NCBI RefSeq assembly: GCF_937912035.1
Contig: NZ_CALDPF010000045.1
Span: forward strand, 1 to 60,457
From: an uncultured Bacteroides sp.
GTDB taxonomy: Bacteria > Bacteroidota > Bacteroidia > Bacteroidales > Bacteroidaceae
DNA length: 60,457 nucleotides
Reading direction: 5' to 3'
Shown here: piece by piece, positions 45,575 to 55,121 of the stretch
Numbering within the stretch: the first letter of the stretch is position 1
How the letters are laid out: each line of letters begins with the position of its first letter
Position numbers and translations under genes: made by a program
The notes under the pieces: model-generated
What the model saw: only the letters and a program-made list of their open reading frames with translations
What the model was told of the DNA's origin: nothing
Databases searched by the model: none

Positions 45575-47038
45575 ATGAAAGTCAAATATATCGCATTCCT
45601 TTCACTCGGTGTGCTTATAGGAACATTTTTCTCATGTACCGACTCACACGAAATAAAGATTACAGGCTCTGTAAAGAATTTAGACGAGGGTACAATTATC
45701 TATCAGAAATCCATCAACGGAATGTTTAATTCGCAATCTCAGGATACATTAAAGCTGAATGAGGACAGCACGTTCAGTCTCACACTCCCCAGTAACGGGT
45801 ACGAACAGATACGTCTATTCCTGTGGGGAAAGCGTTACTTAGGTTCCTTCATTGCCGACGGCGGTAATTATCGCCTGCAAATTGATGCCGCAGCCACGCA
45901 TCCCATATCCATTCTGGAAGGCAAGAATGAAAAGAATATGGAGGTATCAAGGTTAATGGACGAACTGGGACAGGACGTGTTTGATGTGCTTTCAAGAAAA
46001 GGCGACAAGTGGGGTATTACTCGGGACACCATAGCCACTTCAGTCAGCAGAAAGTTGCAGGATGCGGTATTAGCCTTGGATGAAAAGATGAAAGGTGTGG
46101 ATGAGGATTTATATGAAAAAGCCCGCCAGAATACACGCTTACAAGTGATGTGGGCTTTCCAGAACCAGCTTTTCGGTATTGCCTACCGCTATTCCGAAGC
46201 CACCAAGCAAGAATGGATAAAGGAATGGGAAAAGATGCAAGAGTTCTGCAACGTGAACCATCCTGCCAGTACCTTTTCTCCTGCTTTCCATGAAGTAGTT
46301 TATAACAATGCTGGTATCACATACTACACCAAAGGAGAACCGATAGACGAAGAATTGAAGAAAAATCCCAATAAGTTGATTTTCCATTATGTCGAAAAAA
46401 ACCTTACGGGTAAGGCACAGGAATCGGCCATGGCACTGCTCTTCCTGATGGACGCAAACGAGGAAAAATACAGTCCTGAGATACTTCCGTTGGAAGAACG
46501 ATTCAAGCAACTGTATCCGCAAAGCCAATGGCAGCCACTGATAGACCAGGCCATTGCCAAGAACAAGGCTTTCAACCAGACTCAGGTACCGGAATACATC
46601 CATTTCCCTGATGTGAATCATGCCAAGACTCTCAAGGATATCACCGACATGTACAAAGGAAAAGTGATTTTCATGGATATCTGGGCAACCTGGTGCGGTC
46701 CCTGCCGTGCATCATTCGCGCATGTAAAACCCTTGCAGGAATATGCCAAAGCGAACGACATCGTACTGCTGTATCTTTCCATTGACCGCCCGAGTGAGGA
46801 CGCCAAATGGCGAAAAATGGCAGCTCATTATGATTTGATGGGTGAACACGTACGTGTGCAGGAGGCCTTCAAAAACGAAATCTATAAAACATTCGGCAAC
46901 AAGCAGCAGGCACTCTCCATTCCTCATTGCGTAATCTTTGACAAGAATGGAACCATAAGATTCAAGTCGGCTTCTTCTCCGGAAAATATGGAAAAACTAA
47001 AATCTCAATTGAAAGAGGCAGCACAGGCAGGAGCATAA
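45575..47038 (+). CDS. TlpA-like thioredoxin-domain lipoprotein
   Basis: 487 residues. Lipobox FFSC near residue 21; an N-terminal DUF4369-like beta domain (IKITGSVKNLDEGTIIYQK); a helical middle part; and a C-terminal TlpA/AhpC-type thioredoxin domain with the redox pair in WATWCGPCRASF near residue 375 and the cis-proline region SIPHCVIFDKNG. It faces the periplasm and should reduce or isomerise disulfides of exported proteins. It follows two exported proteins with conserved cysteines, which are possible substrates. The ATG at 45575 is chosen over a TTG two codons upstream. Confidence 0.85.
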   Translation: MKVKYIAFLSLGVLIGTFFSCTDSHEIKITGSVKNLDEGTIIYQKSINGMFNSQSQDTLKLNEDSTFSLTLPSNGYEQIRLFLWGKRYLGSFIADGGNYRLQIDAAATHPISILEGKNEKNMEVSRLMDELGQDVFDVLSRKGDKWGITRDTIATSVSRKLQDAVLALDEKMKGVDEDLYEKARQNTRLQVMWAFQNQLFGIAYRYSEATKQEWIKEWEKMQEFCNVNHPASTFSPAFHEVVYNNAGITYYTKGEPIDEELKKNPNKLIFHYVEKNLTGKAQESAMALLFLMDANEEKYSPEILPLEERFKQLYPQSQWQPLIDQAIAKNKAFNQTQVPEYIHFPDVNHAKTLKDITDMYKGKVIFMDIWATWCGPCRASFAHVKPLQEYAKANDIVLLYLSIDRPSEDAKWRKMAAHYDLMGEHVRVQEAFKNEIYKTFGNKQQALSIPHCVIFDKNGTIRFKSASSPENMEKLKSQLKEAAQAGA

Positions 47039-47063
47039 TTCCTATTGCTACTCTATTAATATT

Positions 47064-47092
47064 AAAGGCGGTTCTTGTGGGCCGCCTTTATC
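47064..47092. terminator. Bidirectional terminator
   Basis: Perfect 8-bp stem AAAGGCGG (47064-47071) and CCGCCTTT (47082-47089), between converging genes. Confidence 0.8.
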
Positions 47093-47093
47093 A

Positions 47094-47831
47094 TTATATC
47101 ATATTTATGAATTCATTCGCTTTCTCTAATGTTTCAGGTTTCCCTATATCTATCAGATTTATTTTCGGTTTGATACATGCTCCAAAGTGAGCTTTATGGC
47201 ATGTACCTAGATAGAAATCCATTATAGGAAACTTACCTTTATAGTTCTCATCCATATATTTAATTATTGTGGGCGAAACTACATGTATTCCGCTAAAAGC
47301 GTATTCAGAATGTTCCGAAGAGTCATAAACGAAGCCTTCAGGTTTTGTATCACCGCTGTTTTTGTTTATCCATCCACAAAGTCTGTCCTGCTTATTGAAT
47401 ATAAGATAGCGCGATGTCTTTCTTTCACTTACCATAAGTGTGGCGTCATTGCCTGAACGAAGGTGAAAATCATAAAGAGTATTCAAGTCTACATCCGACA
47501 ATATATCTACATTATGTATCAGCACAGGCTCATCGGTAGGGAAGAGTTCAAGGGCACGTTTTATCCCTCCTCCTGTATCTAGCAGCATTTCCCTTTCATC
47601 GCTTATATGGATATTCACTCCGAAGTTATTGTTTGCGTGGAGGAAGTCTATAATCTGTTCTCCGAAATGATGTATGTTTATGATGATGTCGTCAAATCCG
47701 GATGATTTCAGCTTCATGATGACATGCTCCAGCATCGGTTTGCCTGCCACTGGTACTAGGGCCTTGGGCATGGTGTCTGTCAGCGGTTTCAACCTTGTTC
47801 CAAAACCGGCTGCAAAAATCATAGCTTTCAT
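47094..47831 (-). CDS. MurU-like sugar-1-phosphate nucleotidyltransferase
   Basis: 245 residues. The N-terminal nucleotide loop MIFAAGFGTRLKPLTDTMPK, then ALVPVAGKPM, belongs to the NTP_transferase family of sugar-1-phosphate nucleotidyltransferases; the short length without a C-terminal left-handed helix matches MurU, which makes UDP-MurNAc from MurNAc-1-P. The metal-site region VLIHNVDILSDVD is present. It overlaps by 4 nt the RapZ-like gene, which overlaps a kinase-like gene. That gene order supports a MurNAc salvage role, but glucose- or mannose-1-P specificity is not excluded by sequence. Confidence 0.78.
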   Translation of the reverse strand: MKAMIFAAGFGTRLKPLTDTMPKALVPVAGKPMLEHVIMKLKSSGFDDIIINIHHFGEQIIDFLHANNNFGVNIHISDEREMLLDTGGGIKRALELFPTDEPVLIHNVDILSDVDLNTLYDFHLRSGNDATLMVSERKTSRYLIFNKQDRLCGWINKNSGDTKPEGFVYDSSEHSEYAFSGIHVVSPTIIKYMDENYKGKFPIMDFYLGTCHKAHFGACIKPKINLIDIGKPETLEKANEFINMI

Positions 47832-48265
47832 ACTTCTGTATTATTGGCTTCAAAAATATGTTCGATATTCTGTTCACGGTGAAGAAGCTCAACTTTCACA
47901 CCGAATTTGTTGTGGATGTGCTCAGCTGTATGTTGTGCCGAATAGACTGAACGATGCTGTCCGCCTGTACAGCCGAAGCATATCATCAGGTTGGTAAATC
48001 CTCTTTCCAAATAACGTTCTATGTGTGCGTCTGCAAGTGCATATACGTGAGTAAGGAATTCAGTTATCTCTCCGTCGTTTTCAAGGAAATCTATAACGGG
48101 TTTGTCAAGTCCTGTCAGGGCTTTGTATTCGTCATATCTTCCCGGATTGTGTACATATCTGCAGTCGAAAACGTATCCGCCTCCGTTACCGGATGTATCT
48201 TCAGGTATACCTTTGCGATAAGAGAAACTCATCACTTTTACTGTAAGCTGTTTGTCTGTATTCAT
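47828..48265 (-). CDS. RapZ C-terminal-domain protein
   Basis: 145 residues corresponding only to the C-terminal domain of RapZ: VMSFSYRKGIPED, then GYVFDCRYVHNPGRYDEY, LTGLDKPV and CFGCTGGQHRSV. The N-terminal P-loop kinase-like domain of full RapZ is absent. In E. coli the C-terminal domain binds glucosamine-6-phosphate and guides RNase E to the GlmZ RNA. Lone domains occur widely in Bacteroidota, and their role is not established. Its position between kinase- and MurU-like genes, with 4-nt overlaps on both sides, suggests it senses or handles an amino-sugar intermediate. Confidence 0.85.
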   Translation of the reverse strand: MNTDKQLTVKVMSFSYRKGIPEDTSGNGGGYVFDCRYVHNPGRYDEYKALTGLDKPVIDFLENDGEITEFLTHVYALADAHIERYLERGFTNLMICFGCTGGQHRSVYSAQHTAEHIHNKFGVKVELLHREQNIEHIFEANNTEV

Positions 48266-49281
48266 CGTTTTAATGTTGTTATATTGTTTATATCCATTTC
48301 CGAAAGCTGTATAAGAAGTTTGCTGAGGTACGGATATTCGTTTAAATGGTGTTTAAACAGAGTTTGAAGATTATTTAATGCGTATGGAATACTCTCTATG
48401 AAATGGGCTTTTCGTTCGAATAGTCCACGGAAACCGTATGCTCCGAGTACCTGCATGGTACGGAAAATAACGAAGTGGTGTAATGTCTTTCTGAATTCTG
48501 CAGGATCGATATCTTTGAACTTGCTTGCCTCACTGATATATGTATCAATCATATCTTCTCTCAAATCGTTATTGAAGTTGGCTTTTGCCTGCCATAGGAA
48601 TGATGCAACATCGTAATAGACAGGACCTTTGCGTCCTCCCTGGAAATCAATGAAGTAAGGCTCTTCGTCCTTGATTATAACATTACGGCTCTGGAAGTCA
48701 CGGTACATGAATGTCTCCGACGAAGCTTTGAGCAGAATATCGGTCATTGCCTCAAAATCGTCTTCCAGAGTATTTTCATTGAAGCTGATGCCTGTGGCTT
48801 TAAGAAAACAGTATTTGAAATAGTTCAGATCCCACATTACTGTGCGCCGGTTGAAATCGGATAGTGGATAGCACATACCGAAATCCATTCCTTCTGCTCC
48901 TTTGAACTGGATTGAAGGAAGTATGGCTATACTCTTGCGTATGAGTGCTTTCTCATTATCACTGAATACTCCTGTTGTTCTGCCGTTGACTATTGCATTG
49001 AATAGGAGAGTATCGCCAAGATCCTCCTGTATGTAGCAGCTTTCGTCGTCAGAAACAGCCAGAACCTCGGGTACAGGTATGTCTTTGTTGCGGAAATGGC
49101 GTGCCATATATATAAAGGCCCGGTTCTCTGCAATTGATTCTCCACGTACGGCTATCAGACTGCGGATTCCGGTCATACGGAAATATTGGCGGTTTGAACC
49201 GGAACCGGTCAGCAACTCGATATTATCGTGCTGCTGACCGGTAACTTGTTTGTATAATGTACTTATTGTTTCTGTATTCAT
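48262..49281 (-). CDS. APH-family phosphotransferase (AmgK-like)
   Basis: 339 residues of the aminoglycoside-phosphotransferase/choline-kinase fold. Visible are YIQEDLGDT (lobe hinge), the catalytic loop FMYRDFQSRNVI near residue 200, and the metal motif FIDFQGGRKGP. AmgK, from the same fold, phosphorylates MurNAc and GlcNAc at the anomeric carbon ahead of MurU. The neighbouring MurU-like gene makes this the best guess. An ATG at 49308 overlaps the -7 element TACTTTTG (49313-49306), so 49281 is the start. It is the first gene of the three-gene operon. Confidence 0.78.
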   Translation of the reverse strand: MNTETISTLYKQVTGQQHDNIELLTGSGSNRQYFRMTGIRSLIAVRGESIAENRAFIYMARHFRNKDIPVPEVLAVSDDESCYIQEDLGDTLLFNAIVNGRTTGVFSDNEKALIRKSIAILPSIQFKGAEGMDFGMCYPLSDFNRRTVMWDLNYFKYCFLKATGISFNENTLEDDFEAMTDILLKASSETFMYRDFQSRNVIIKDEEPYFIDFQGGRKGPVYYDVASFLWQAKANFNNDLREDMIDTYISEASKFKDIDPAEFRKTLHHFVIFRTMQVLGAYGFRGLFERKAHFIESIPYALNNLQTLFKHHLNEYPYLSKLLIQLSEMDINNITTLKR

Positions 49282-49305
49282 GTCTGGAGTTGTATTCTTT
49301 GAATT

Positions 49306-49313
49306 CAAAAGTA
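49306..49313 (-). promoter_or_regulatory. -7 element of the AmgK-RapZ-MurU-like operon
   Basis: TACTTTTG on the minus strand, 24 bases upstream of the chosen ATG. It rules out the upstream ATG. Confidence 0.5.
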
Positions 49314-49346
49314 CAACTCTTTTTCGTTGAATGCAAGAAATATCTC

Positions 49347-51941
49347 TTATTTCACTTCTACTGTAAGTTTTTTCAGTTTACTGATATCAGACGTACCACC
49401 ATAGTATACAGTGTATTCCCCTTCGAGTGTTCTCATAGTATTATTCTGAGTATCAAACCATTCGAAGTCCTCTTTTTCAAGAGTTATTTCTACATTTTCA
49501 GTTTCTCCTTTTTCTATTTCCACTCTCTTGAAACCTCTCAGTGCATGTGATGGACCTTTCTTATCCTTGTTATATTTCAGATATACCTGTACAACTTCTT
49601 CGCCATCCTTCTTGCCTGTGTTCTTTACAGGTATTGTAAGTTTTATTTCTTCATCTTCGTTAAGGATATTGCTGCTTGCAGTCGCATTTCCATATTCGAA
49701 AGTTGTGTAGCTCAAACCATGGCCGAAACAGAACAGAGGTTTCTCTGTCATATATCTGTAAGTACGTCCCTTCATTGAATAGTCTTCGAAATCAGGAATT
49801 TGTTCTACATTTTTGTAGAATGTTATAGGAAGTCTTCCAGCAGGATTATATTTACCGGTGATTACGTCTGCTACAGCCTGACCGCCTGCCTGTCCGGGAT
49901 ACCATGCTTGAATAATCGCATCACAATTTTGTGATTCCGGTACAAGTCCCATTGCGGAACCTGAGAAATTTACGTAGACTATTTTTTTACCAGCATCTTT
50001 CAGTTTTTTGATAAATTCTCTTTGTATTTCAGGTAGTTCGATATTGGTTCTGTCGCCACCTTTAAAACCTGGAATTTTGACAGACATTTCCTCACCTTCC
50101 AGAGTAGGTGAAATACCTCCAGCGAAAATTACGATGTCAGCATCTTTTACTGCGTTTATGCTTTTTTGCAGGTCAACAGGAACATAATATCCCATATCGA
50201 AATCGAGCGAAGCAGCACGGTCTTTGCTATTGAAGATGTATTCTATAACAATATTGTATTCCTTGCCTGCTTTAGCTTTAAGAGTATAAAGACTTTCATT
50301 GTTTTTGATTGATTTTCCTTCTCCTACCTTTTCACCGTTTATGTAAAGTTTAATCAGTGCGTGAGCGGTGAAACAGAAGTCCATGTCTGTATCTCTTTCC
50401 GGTTTCAATACACTTTCGTATTTGGCGGAGAAGTTCTGGATATTTACTCCAGATGCAAAGGTCGTTCCTCCGGTAGTGATAAAATGGAACGGTGTGCTTA
50501 CGTGCGTGACAGTTGTCGGTTCTCCTTTCATCTCTGTATTGTTCCAGTATGTGGCTTTGAAACCAGGCTTGCCGTCATTGCTGCATTGATTGAAAGTACT
50601 GTTCAGATATGTGCTGATAGTTCTGTCGCATCCTTGTTCGTATATCAGATTTTCAGAATTGACAGAGTTCTTTAGTCCTTCTAATAATGTTATGGTATGT
50701 GAAGGATATCCGTTATAGTTACCCCATTGCATTGTTGAATCATTTGCATTAGGTCCGACAAGAGCGATCTTTTCGTTACCTTTTAGAGGAAGGATGTTGT
50801 TCCTGTTCTGTAAAAGAACCATTGATTCTCTTGCCATTTTCAAGGCTAGTTCCCTGTGTTCTTTGGAATCGACAACAGAATATGGTATTTTACTCCATGG
50901 GGTTTCTTCGTCCATTTCGCCTAACTCGAATCTGGCTTTAAGAAGTCTTTTAAGCGATTTGTCTATACGTTCTTCTGTTATAAGTCCTGCTTTTACTGCT
51001 TCCGGAAGTGAAGAGAAATTTGGTCCACATTCAAGGTCAGTACCGTTAGATACGGCATCGGCTATGGCATGATTCTTGTCTGCATGTGTTTCGTGATAAC
51101 CCTTGTTCCAGAAATCGTTTATAGCCCAGCAGTCTGACACTACAATACCGTCGAAGCCCCATTCGTCGCGAAGAATTTGAGTAAGAAGTCTGTTACTGCC
51201 ACAGCATGGTTCACCTTCGTAACGGTTGTAAGCGCACATCACTTCTTTTACATCTGCTTTTTGCACAAGCTCCTTAAAAGCCGGAAGATAAGTTTCCCAC
51301 AAATCTCTGGGAGAAATGTTTTCGGCATTATAGCTGTGTCTGTTCCATTCAGGTCCTGAATGTACTGCATAATGTTTTGCGCAGGCATGCAGTTTGTCGT
51401 ATTTGCTGTCGTCCGGACCTTGAAGCCCTTTTACTACAGCAACTCCCATTCTTGATGTCAGGTATGGGTCTTCGCCGTATGTCTCCTGGCCTCTTCCCCA
51501 ACGCGGATCTCTGAATATGTTTACGTTAGGAGTCCACATTGTCAGTCCTTGATATCTTTTCAGTTTTCCGGCTTTACCGAATTCTGTTGATTTGGCTCTG
51601 GCCTCGTCGGAAACTGAAGTGAAAACATCGTACAGAAGTTCATCGTTGAAAGATGCAGCCATACCTATGGACTGTGGATATACTGTAGCCAGACCTGCTC
51701 TTGCCACTCCGTGAAGAGCTTCGTTCCACCAGTCGTATTCTTTTATGCCAAGTCTTTCTATCGCTGGCGAAGAGTTTTGCATAAGTAAAGCTTTTTCTTC
51801 AAGTGTGAGTCTTTTCAATAAGTCTTCTGCTCTTTCTTCGGGAGATAATGATGAATCCTGATAAGGAAATTTGTTTTCTTGTGTGCATGATGTTGATAAT
51901 GCACAGAAGATTCCTGCCTGTAATAAGATTTTAAAATTCAT
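49347..51941 (-). CDS. Glycoside hydrolase family 3 with PA14 domain
   Basis: 864 residues. Signal peptide with a lipobox-like ALSTSC near residue 19. The GH3 N-terminal barrel carries the catalytic nucleophile Asp in GIVVSDCWAI near residue 277. The second GH3 domain is interrupted by a PA14 insert (about residues 455-600: FKATYWNNTEMKG...LYINGEKVGEG), and the protein ends with a fibronectin-III-like domain (VQVYLKY...LRGFKRVEI). This is the layout of beta-glucosidases and beta-xylosidases. It hydrolyses terminal beta-linked sugars in the periplasm; the exact sugar is unclear. No SusC/D pair is nearby. Confidence 0.9.
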   Translation of the reverse strand: MNFKILLQAGIFCALSTSCTQENKFPYQDSSLSPEERAEDLLKRLTLEEKALLMQNSSPAIERLGIKEYDWWNEALHGVARAGLATVYPQSIGMAASFNDELLYDVFTSVSDEARAKSTEFGKAGKLKRYQGLTMWTPNVNIFRDPRWGRGQETYGEDPYLTSRMGVAVVKGLQGPDDSKYDKLHACAKHYAVHSGPEWNRHSYNAENISPRDLWETYLPAFKELVQKADVKEVMCAYNRYEGEPCCGSNRLLTQILRDEWGFDGIVVSDCWAINDFWNKGYHETHADKNHAIADAVSNGTDLECGPNFSSLPEAVKAGLITEERIDKSLKRLLKARFELGEMDEETPWSKIPYSVVDSKEHRELALKMARESMVLLQNRNNILPLKGNEKIALVGPNANDSTMQWGNYNGYPSHTITLLEGLKNSVNSENLIYEQGCDRTISTYLNSTFNQCSNDGKPGFKATYWNNTEMKGEPTTVTHVSTPFHFITTGGTTFASGVNIQNFSAKYESVLKPERDTDMDFCFTAHALIKLYINGEKVGEGKSIKNNESLYTLKAKAGKEYNIVIEYIFNSKDRAASLDFDMGYYVPVDLQKSINAVKDADIVIFAGGISPTLEGEEMSVKIPGFKGGDRTNIELPEIQREFIKKLKDAGKKIVYVNFSGSAMGLVPESQNCDAIIQAWYPGQAGGQAVADVITGKYNPAGRLPITFYKNVEQIPDFEDYSMKGRTYRYMTEKPLFCFGHGLSYTTFEYGNATASSNILNEDEEIKLTIPVKNTGKKDGEEVVQVYLKYNKDKKGPSHALRGFKRVEIEKGETENVEITLEKEDFEWFDTQNNTMRTLEGEYTVYYGGTSDISKLKKLTVEVK

Positions 51942-52007
51942 AACGGTTAATGTCTTTATGTTTTTTCATGGTGTTATCATGTGCCTTATATGTTGCACGA
52001 ATAATTG

Positions 52008-52015
52008 CAAATATA
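52008..52015 (-). promoter_or_regulatory. -7 element of the GH3 gene
   Basis: TATATTTG on the minus strand, 66 bases before the start codon. Confidence 0.4.
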
Positions 52016-52111
52016 GTTTTATTGATTGGAAAATCATTCTCTTTTTGTTACAAAAACATGTCTAGATGTTTCATTTTATTATTCCTTTTTGGAAAATAAG
52101 ACAAAAAAATA

Positions 52112-52146
52112 AGGTTGTAAGACTTTTTTATGTAGTCTCACAACCT
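52112..52146 (-). terminator. Terminator of uvrA
   Basis: AGGTTGTAAGAC and GTCTCACAACCT form a 12-bp stem with one mismatch. On the minus strand it is followed by TTATTTTTTTG. Confidence 0.8.
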
Positions 52147-52169
52147 AAGATATAATATGTGCAGTTTTA

Positions 52170-54941
52170 TCAATTTATTTTCTCGGCAAGGAATTGTCCT
52201 GTGTATGACGCTCCACACTTGGCCACTTCTTCAGGTGTTCCTGCTATAACTAGATTTCCTCCCTTGTCGCCACCTTCAGGACCGAGGTCTATAACATAGT
52301 CCGCACATTTTATCACGTCCATGTTGTGTTCGATTATCACTATCGTATGACCTCTTGCTATCAGTGAGTCGAAAGCCTCAAGCAGTTTTTTTATGTCGTG
52401 GAAATGCAGACCAGTAGTCGGCTCGTCGAACACGAATATCGTAGGCTGCGATTTCTCCACGCTGAGGAAGTATGCCAGTTTCACTCTCTGGTTTTCTCCT
52501 CCTGAGAGAGTAGAAGACGATTGTCCCAGCTTGATATATCCAAGTCCGACTTCCTGCAGAGGTTGTAATTTCTTTACAATCTTCTTCTGGTTATGTTCTG
52601 TAAAGAATTCTATAGCCTGATTGACGGTCATTTCAAGTATGTCGTAAATATTTTTTTCTTCAAACTTGACTTCAAGTACATCACTCTTGAAACGCTTTCC
52701 ATGGCATGACTCACATTCCAGAACGAGGTCAGCCATGAACTGCATTTCTACAGTTACTGTACCTTCGCCTTTACATTCTTCGCAACGTCCACCTTCTGTA
52801 TTGAAAGAAAAATAACCAGCTGTATATCCCATCTGTTTTGAAAGCGGTTGTTCGGCAAACAGTTTTCTTATCTCATCGTATGCCTTGACGTATGTCACAG
52901 GGTTACTGCGCGATGACTTTCCGATAGGATTTTGGTCGACAAACTCAATGTCGTTTATCATCTTTATATCTCCTTCCAGAGATACGAATTCGCCCGGTCG
53001 CTCACTGGCCTCGCTATATTCGCGCTTAAGTGCCTTATAGAACACATCGCGTACAAGGGTACTTTTTCCGGAACCGCTCACTCCGGTAACTACTGTCATT
53101 ACATTGAGTGGGAACTTGACGTCTATACCCTTGAGATTGTTCTCTCTGGCACCTTTAATTTCGATATAGTTGTTCCATGAACGGTGGCTTGGTGGGAGAG
53201 GGATAGTCTCTTCGCCCAACAGATATTTCACGGTGTAGCTGTTGCTGTCTTTCTGCAGGTCTTTCATATCACCATGATATACTACTTCACCACCCAGGCG
53301 TCCGGCTTTCGGACCTATGTCTATTATATAGTCTGCAGCACGTATAATTTCCTCGTCGTGCTCTACCACTACAACTGTGTTGCCCAGTTGCTGAAGTTGT
53401 CGCAATACCTTTATCAGTTTATCGGTATCACGGCTATGAAGTCCTATGCTCGGTTCGTCAAGTATATATAATGAACCCACCAGACTGCTTCCAAGCGATG
53501 TGGCAAGGTTGATACGCTGACTTTCACCGCCGGATAGAGTATTGCTCAGACGGTTAAGTGTTAGATATCCCAAACCTACGTCCATAAGGAAATTCAATCG
53601 GTTGTTTATTTCATTAAGAAGTCGCTGTGCCACCAGAGTGTCGTGTTCGTTAAGCTGAAGTGTACGGAAAAACTCCTTCAGTTCTGATATAGGCATGTCG
53701 ACCAGTTGGCAGATGTTTTTTCCGCCTACTTTCACGTATGTGGCTTCCTTTTTCAGTCTGCCTCCCTTACACGTCGGACAAGTGGTCTTACCCCTATAGC
53801 GTGCCAGCATCACCCTATATTGTATCTTATATTGATTTTCTTCAAGCATCTTGAAGAAGGTGTCTATACAAACTTTGTCGCGCGGACCATGCCAGAGATA
53901 GTCCTTCTGTTCCTCTGTAAGTTCGTAATATGGTGTGAAAATCGGGAAGTTGTGTTTTGGCGCTTCGCGCAGGAATTCTTGAAGCCATTCACCCATTTTT
54001 TCTCCTCGCCAGCACATCACAGCACCATCGTAGACGCTCAGTGCCCTGTTTGGTATTACCAGATGTTCGTCTATGCCTATAATCTTGCCGAATCCTTCGC
54101 ATGTAGGACATGCTCCGATTGGTGAATTGAAAGAAAACATCTGGTCTGTCGGTTCTTCGAATTTAATACCGTCTGCCTCGAATTTTGTGCTGAAACAGTG
54201 AAGTCTGGTATCTCCGTCGGGCATGTAGAAACGCAGCATACACGTGCCGTCACCTTCGTACATGGCTGTTTCAGCTGAGTCGGTAAGTCGGCTTATAGAA
54301 TCCTTGTCGTCGCTACAGCTCATACGGTCTATCAGAAGATATACCTTGTCACTCTCGTCGTATTTGTAATCTTCTATCCTGACTATTTCACCGTCTACTT
54401 CCAGACGGGTGAAGCCTTGTTTCAGGTCCATGTCAAGCTGTTCCTGATGAGTACGTCCGTCGCGTGGAAGCAACAGAGTGAGGACAGTGTATCTTGTACC
54501 TTTAGGATAGGATAGCATACAGTTGACAATGTCTTCAGGACTGTCCTTCTTTACAAGTTCGCCGCTGACAGGAGAGTATGTTTTTCCTACTCTTGCAAAC
54601 AGCAGTCGGAGATACTCATATATTTCTGTCGAAGTTCCTACGGTGGAACGCGGATTGCGGCTTACTACTTTCTGCTCTATGGCTATAGCAGGCGGAATAC
54701 CTTTTATGAAATCGCATTCAGGCTTACCCATTCTTCCTAGGAACTGGCGTGCATACGAGGAAAGACTCTCAACGTATCTTCGCTGCCCTTCGGCATAAAG
54801 AGTGTCGAATGCCAATGATGATTTTCCGGAGCCGGACAGACCGGTTATTACCACAAGCTTGTTACGTGGTATATCGACGTCTATATTCTTAAGGTTATTT
54901 ACTCTCGCACCTTTTATTGAAATGTATTTGCTGTCGGACAT
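52170..54941 (-). CDS. uvrA: Excinuclease ABC subunit A
   Basis: 923 residues. Two ABC-type ATPase modules with Walker A GLSGSGKSSLAFD (near residue 32) and GVSGSGKSTL (near 630), signatures LSGGESQRI and LSGGENQRVKLA, and zinc-finger cysteines (CPTC...CPTC and CEEC...CESC). UvrA recognises damaged DNA and loads UvrB for nucleotide excision repair. An in-frame ATG 13 codons upstream lies before the transcription start predicted from the -7 element at 54967-54974, so 54941 is the start (MSDSKYISIKGARVNN, the usual beginning). Confidence 0.97.
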   Translation of the reverse strand: MSDSKYISIKGARVNNLKNIDVDIPRNKLVVITGLSGSGKSSLAFDTLYAEGQRRYVESLSSYARQFLGRMGKPECDFIKGIPPAIAIEQKVVSRNPRSTVGTSTEIYEYLRLLFARVGKTYSPVSGELVKKDSPEDIVNCMLSYPKGTRYTVLTLLLPRDGRTHQEQLDMDLKQGFTRLEVDGEIVRIEDYKYDESDKVYLLIDRMSCSDDKDSISRLTDSAETAMYEGDGTCMLRFYMPDGDTRLHCFSTKFEADGIKFEEPTDQMFSFNSPIGACPTCEGFGKIIGIDEHLVIPNRALSVYDGAVMCWRGEKMGEWLQEFLREAPKHNFPIFTPYYELTEEQKDYLWHGPRDKVCIDTFFKMLEENQYKIQYRVMLARYRGKTTCPTCKGGRLKKEATYVKVGGKNICQLVDMPISELKEFFRTLQLNEHDTLVAQRLLNEINNRLNFLMDVGLGYLTLNRLSNTLSGGESQRINLATSLGSSLVGSLYILDEPSIGLHSRDTDKLIKVLRQLQQLGNTVVVVEHDEEIIRAADYIIDIGPKAGRLGGEVVYHGDMKDLQKDSNSYTVKYLLGEETIPLPPSHRSWNNYIEIKGARENNLKGIDVKFPLNVMTVVTGVSGSGKSTLVRDVFYKALKREYSEASERPGEFVSLEGDIKMINDIEFVDQNPIGKSSRSNPVTYVKAYDEIRKLFAEQPLSKQMGYTAGYFSFNTEGGRCEECKGEGTVTVEMQFMADLVLECESCHGKRFKSDVLEVKFEEKNIYDILEMTVNQAIEFFTEHNQKKIVKKLQPLQEVGLGYIKLGQSSSTLSGGENQRVKLAYFLSVEKSQPTIFVFDEPTTGLHFHDIKKLLEAFDSLIARGHTIVIIEHNMDVIKCADYVIDLGPEGGDKGGNLVIAGTPEEVAKCGASYTGQFLAEKIN

Positions 54942-54966
54942 TCTGTTTCGTATTTTTTGATATATG

Positions 54967-54974
54967 CAAAGATA
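54967..54974 (-). promoter_or_regulatory. -7 element of uvrA
   Basis: TATCTTTG on the minus strand, 25 bases before the chosen start. It rules out the ATG at 54980. Confidence 0.55.
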
Positions 54975-55056
54975 GGACATTCAGTCAGAATTTGGAAAAT
55001 TAATGTATGAAATTAGATTTTTTCGTCTATTTTCATCATCTTTGTAAAGATGAAAT

Positions 55057-55104
55057 ATACCTAAAAGTAGGTATTGACAACTCTGATTTTTATATATTAT
55101 TTTG
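55057..55104 (+). promoter_or_regulatory. 7-2-7 operator and promoter of the hemerythrin-regulator operon
   Basis: The palindrome ATACCTA-AAAG-TAGGTAT (55057-55074) overlaps by one base a -33 TTG (55074-55076). Exactly 20 nt later comes TTATTTTG (55097-55104), a -7 with one mismatch. The heptamers TACCTAA and TACCTAC (reverse strand) are 2 nt apart, the layout bound by NarL/NarP-type regulators. The palindrome centre would be at about -42, the class II activator position. Confidence 0.7.
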
Positions 55105-55121
55105 TAACCGGAATTAGAACT

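Noticed and set aside
55074..55121. Longer N-terminus for the hemerythrin protein
   Set aside because: It would begin inside the -33 element, before the predicted transcription start; the ATG at 55122 fits the promoter.
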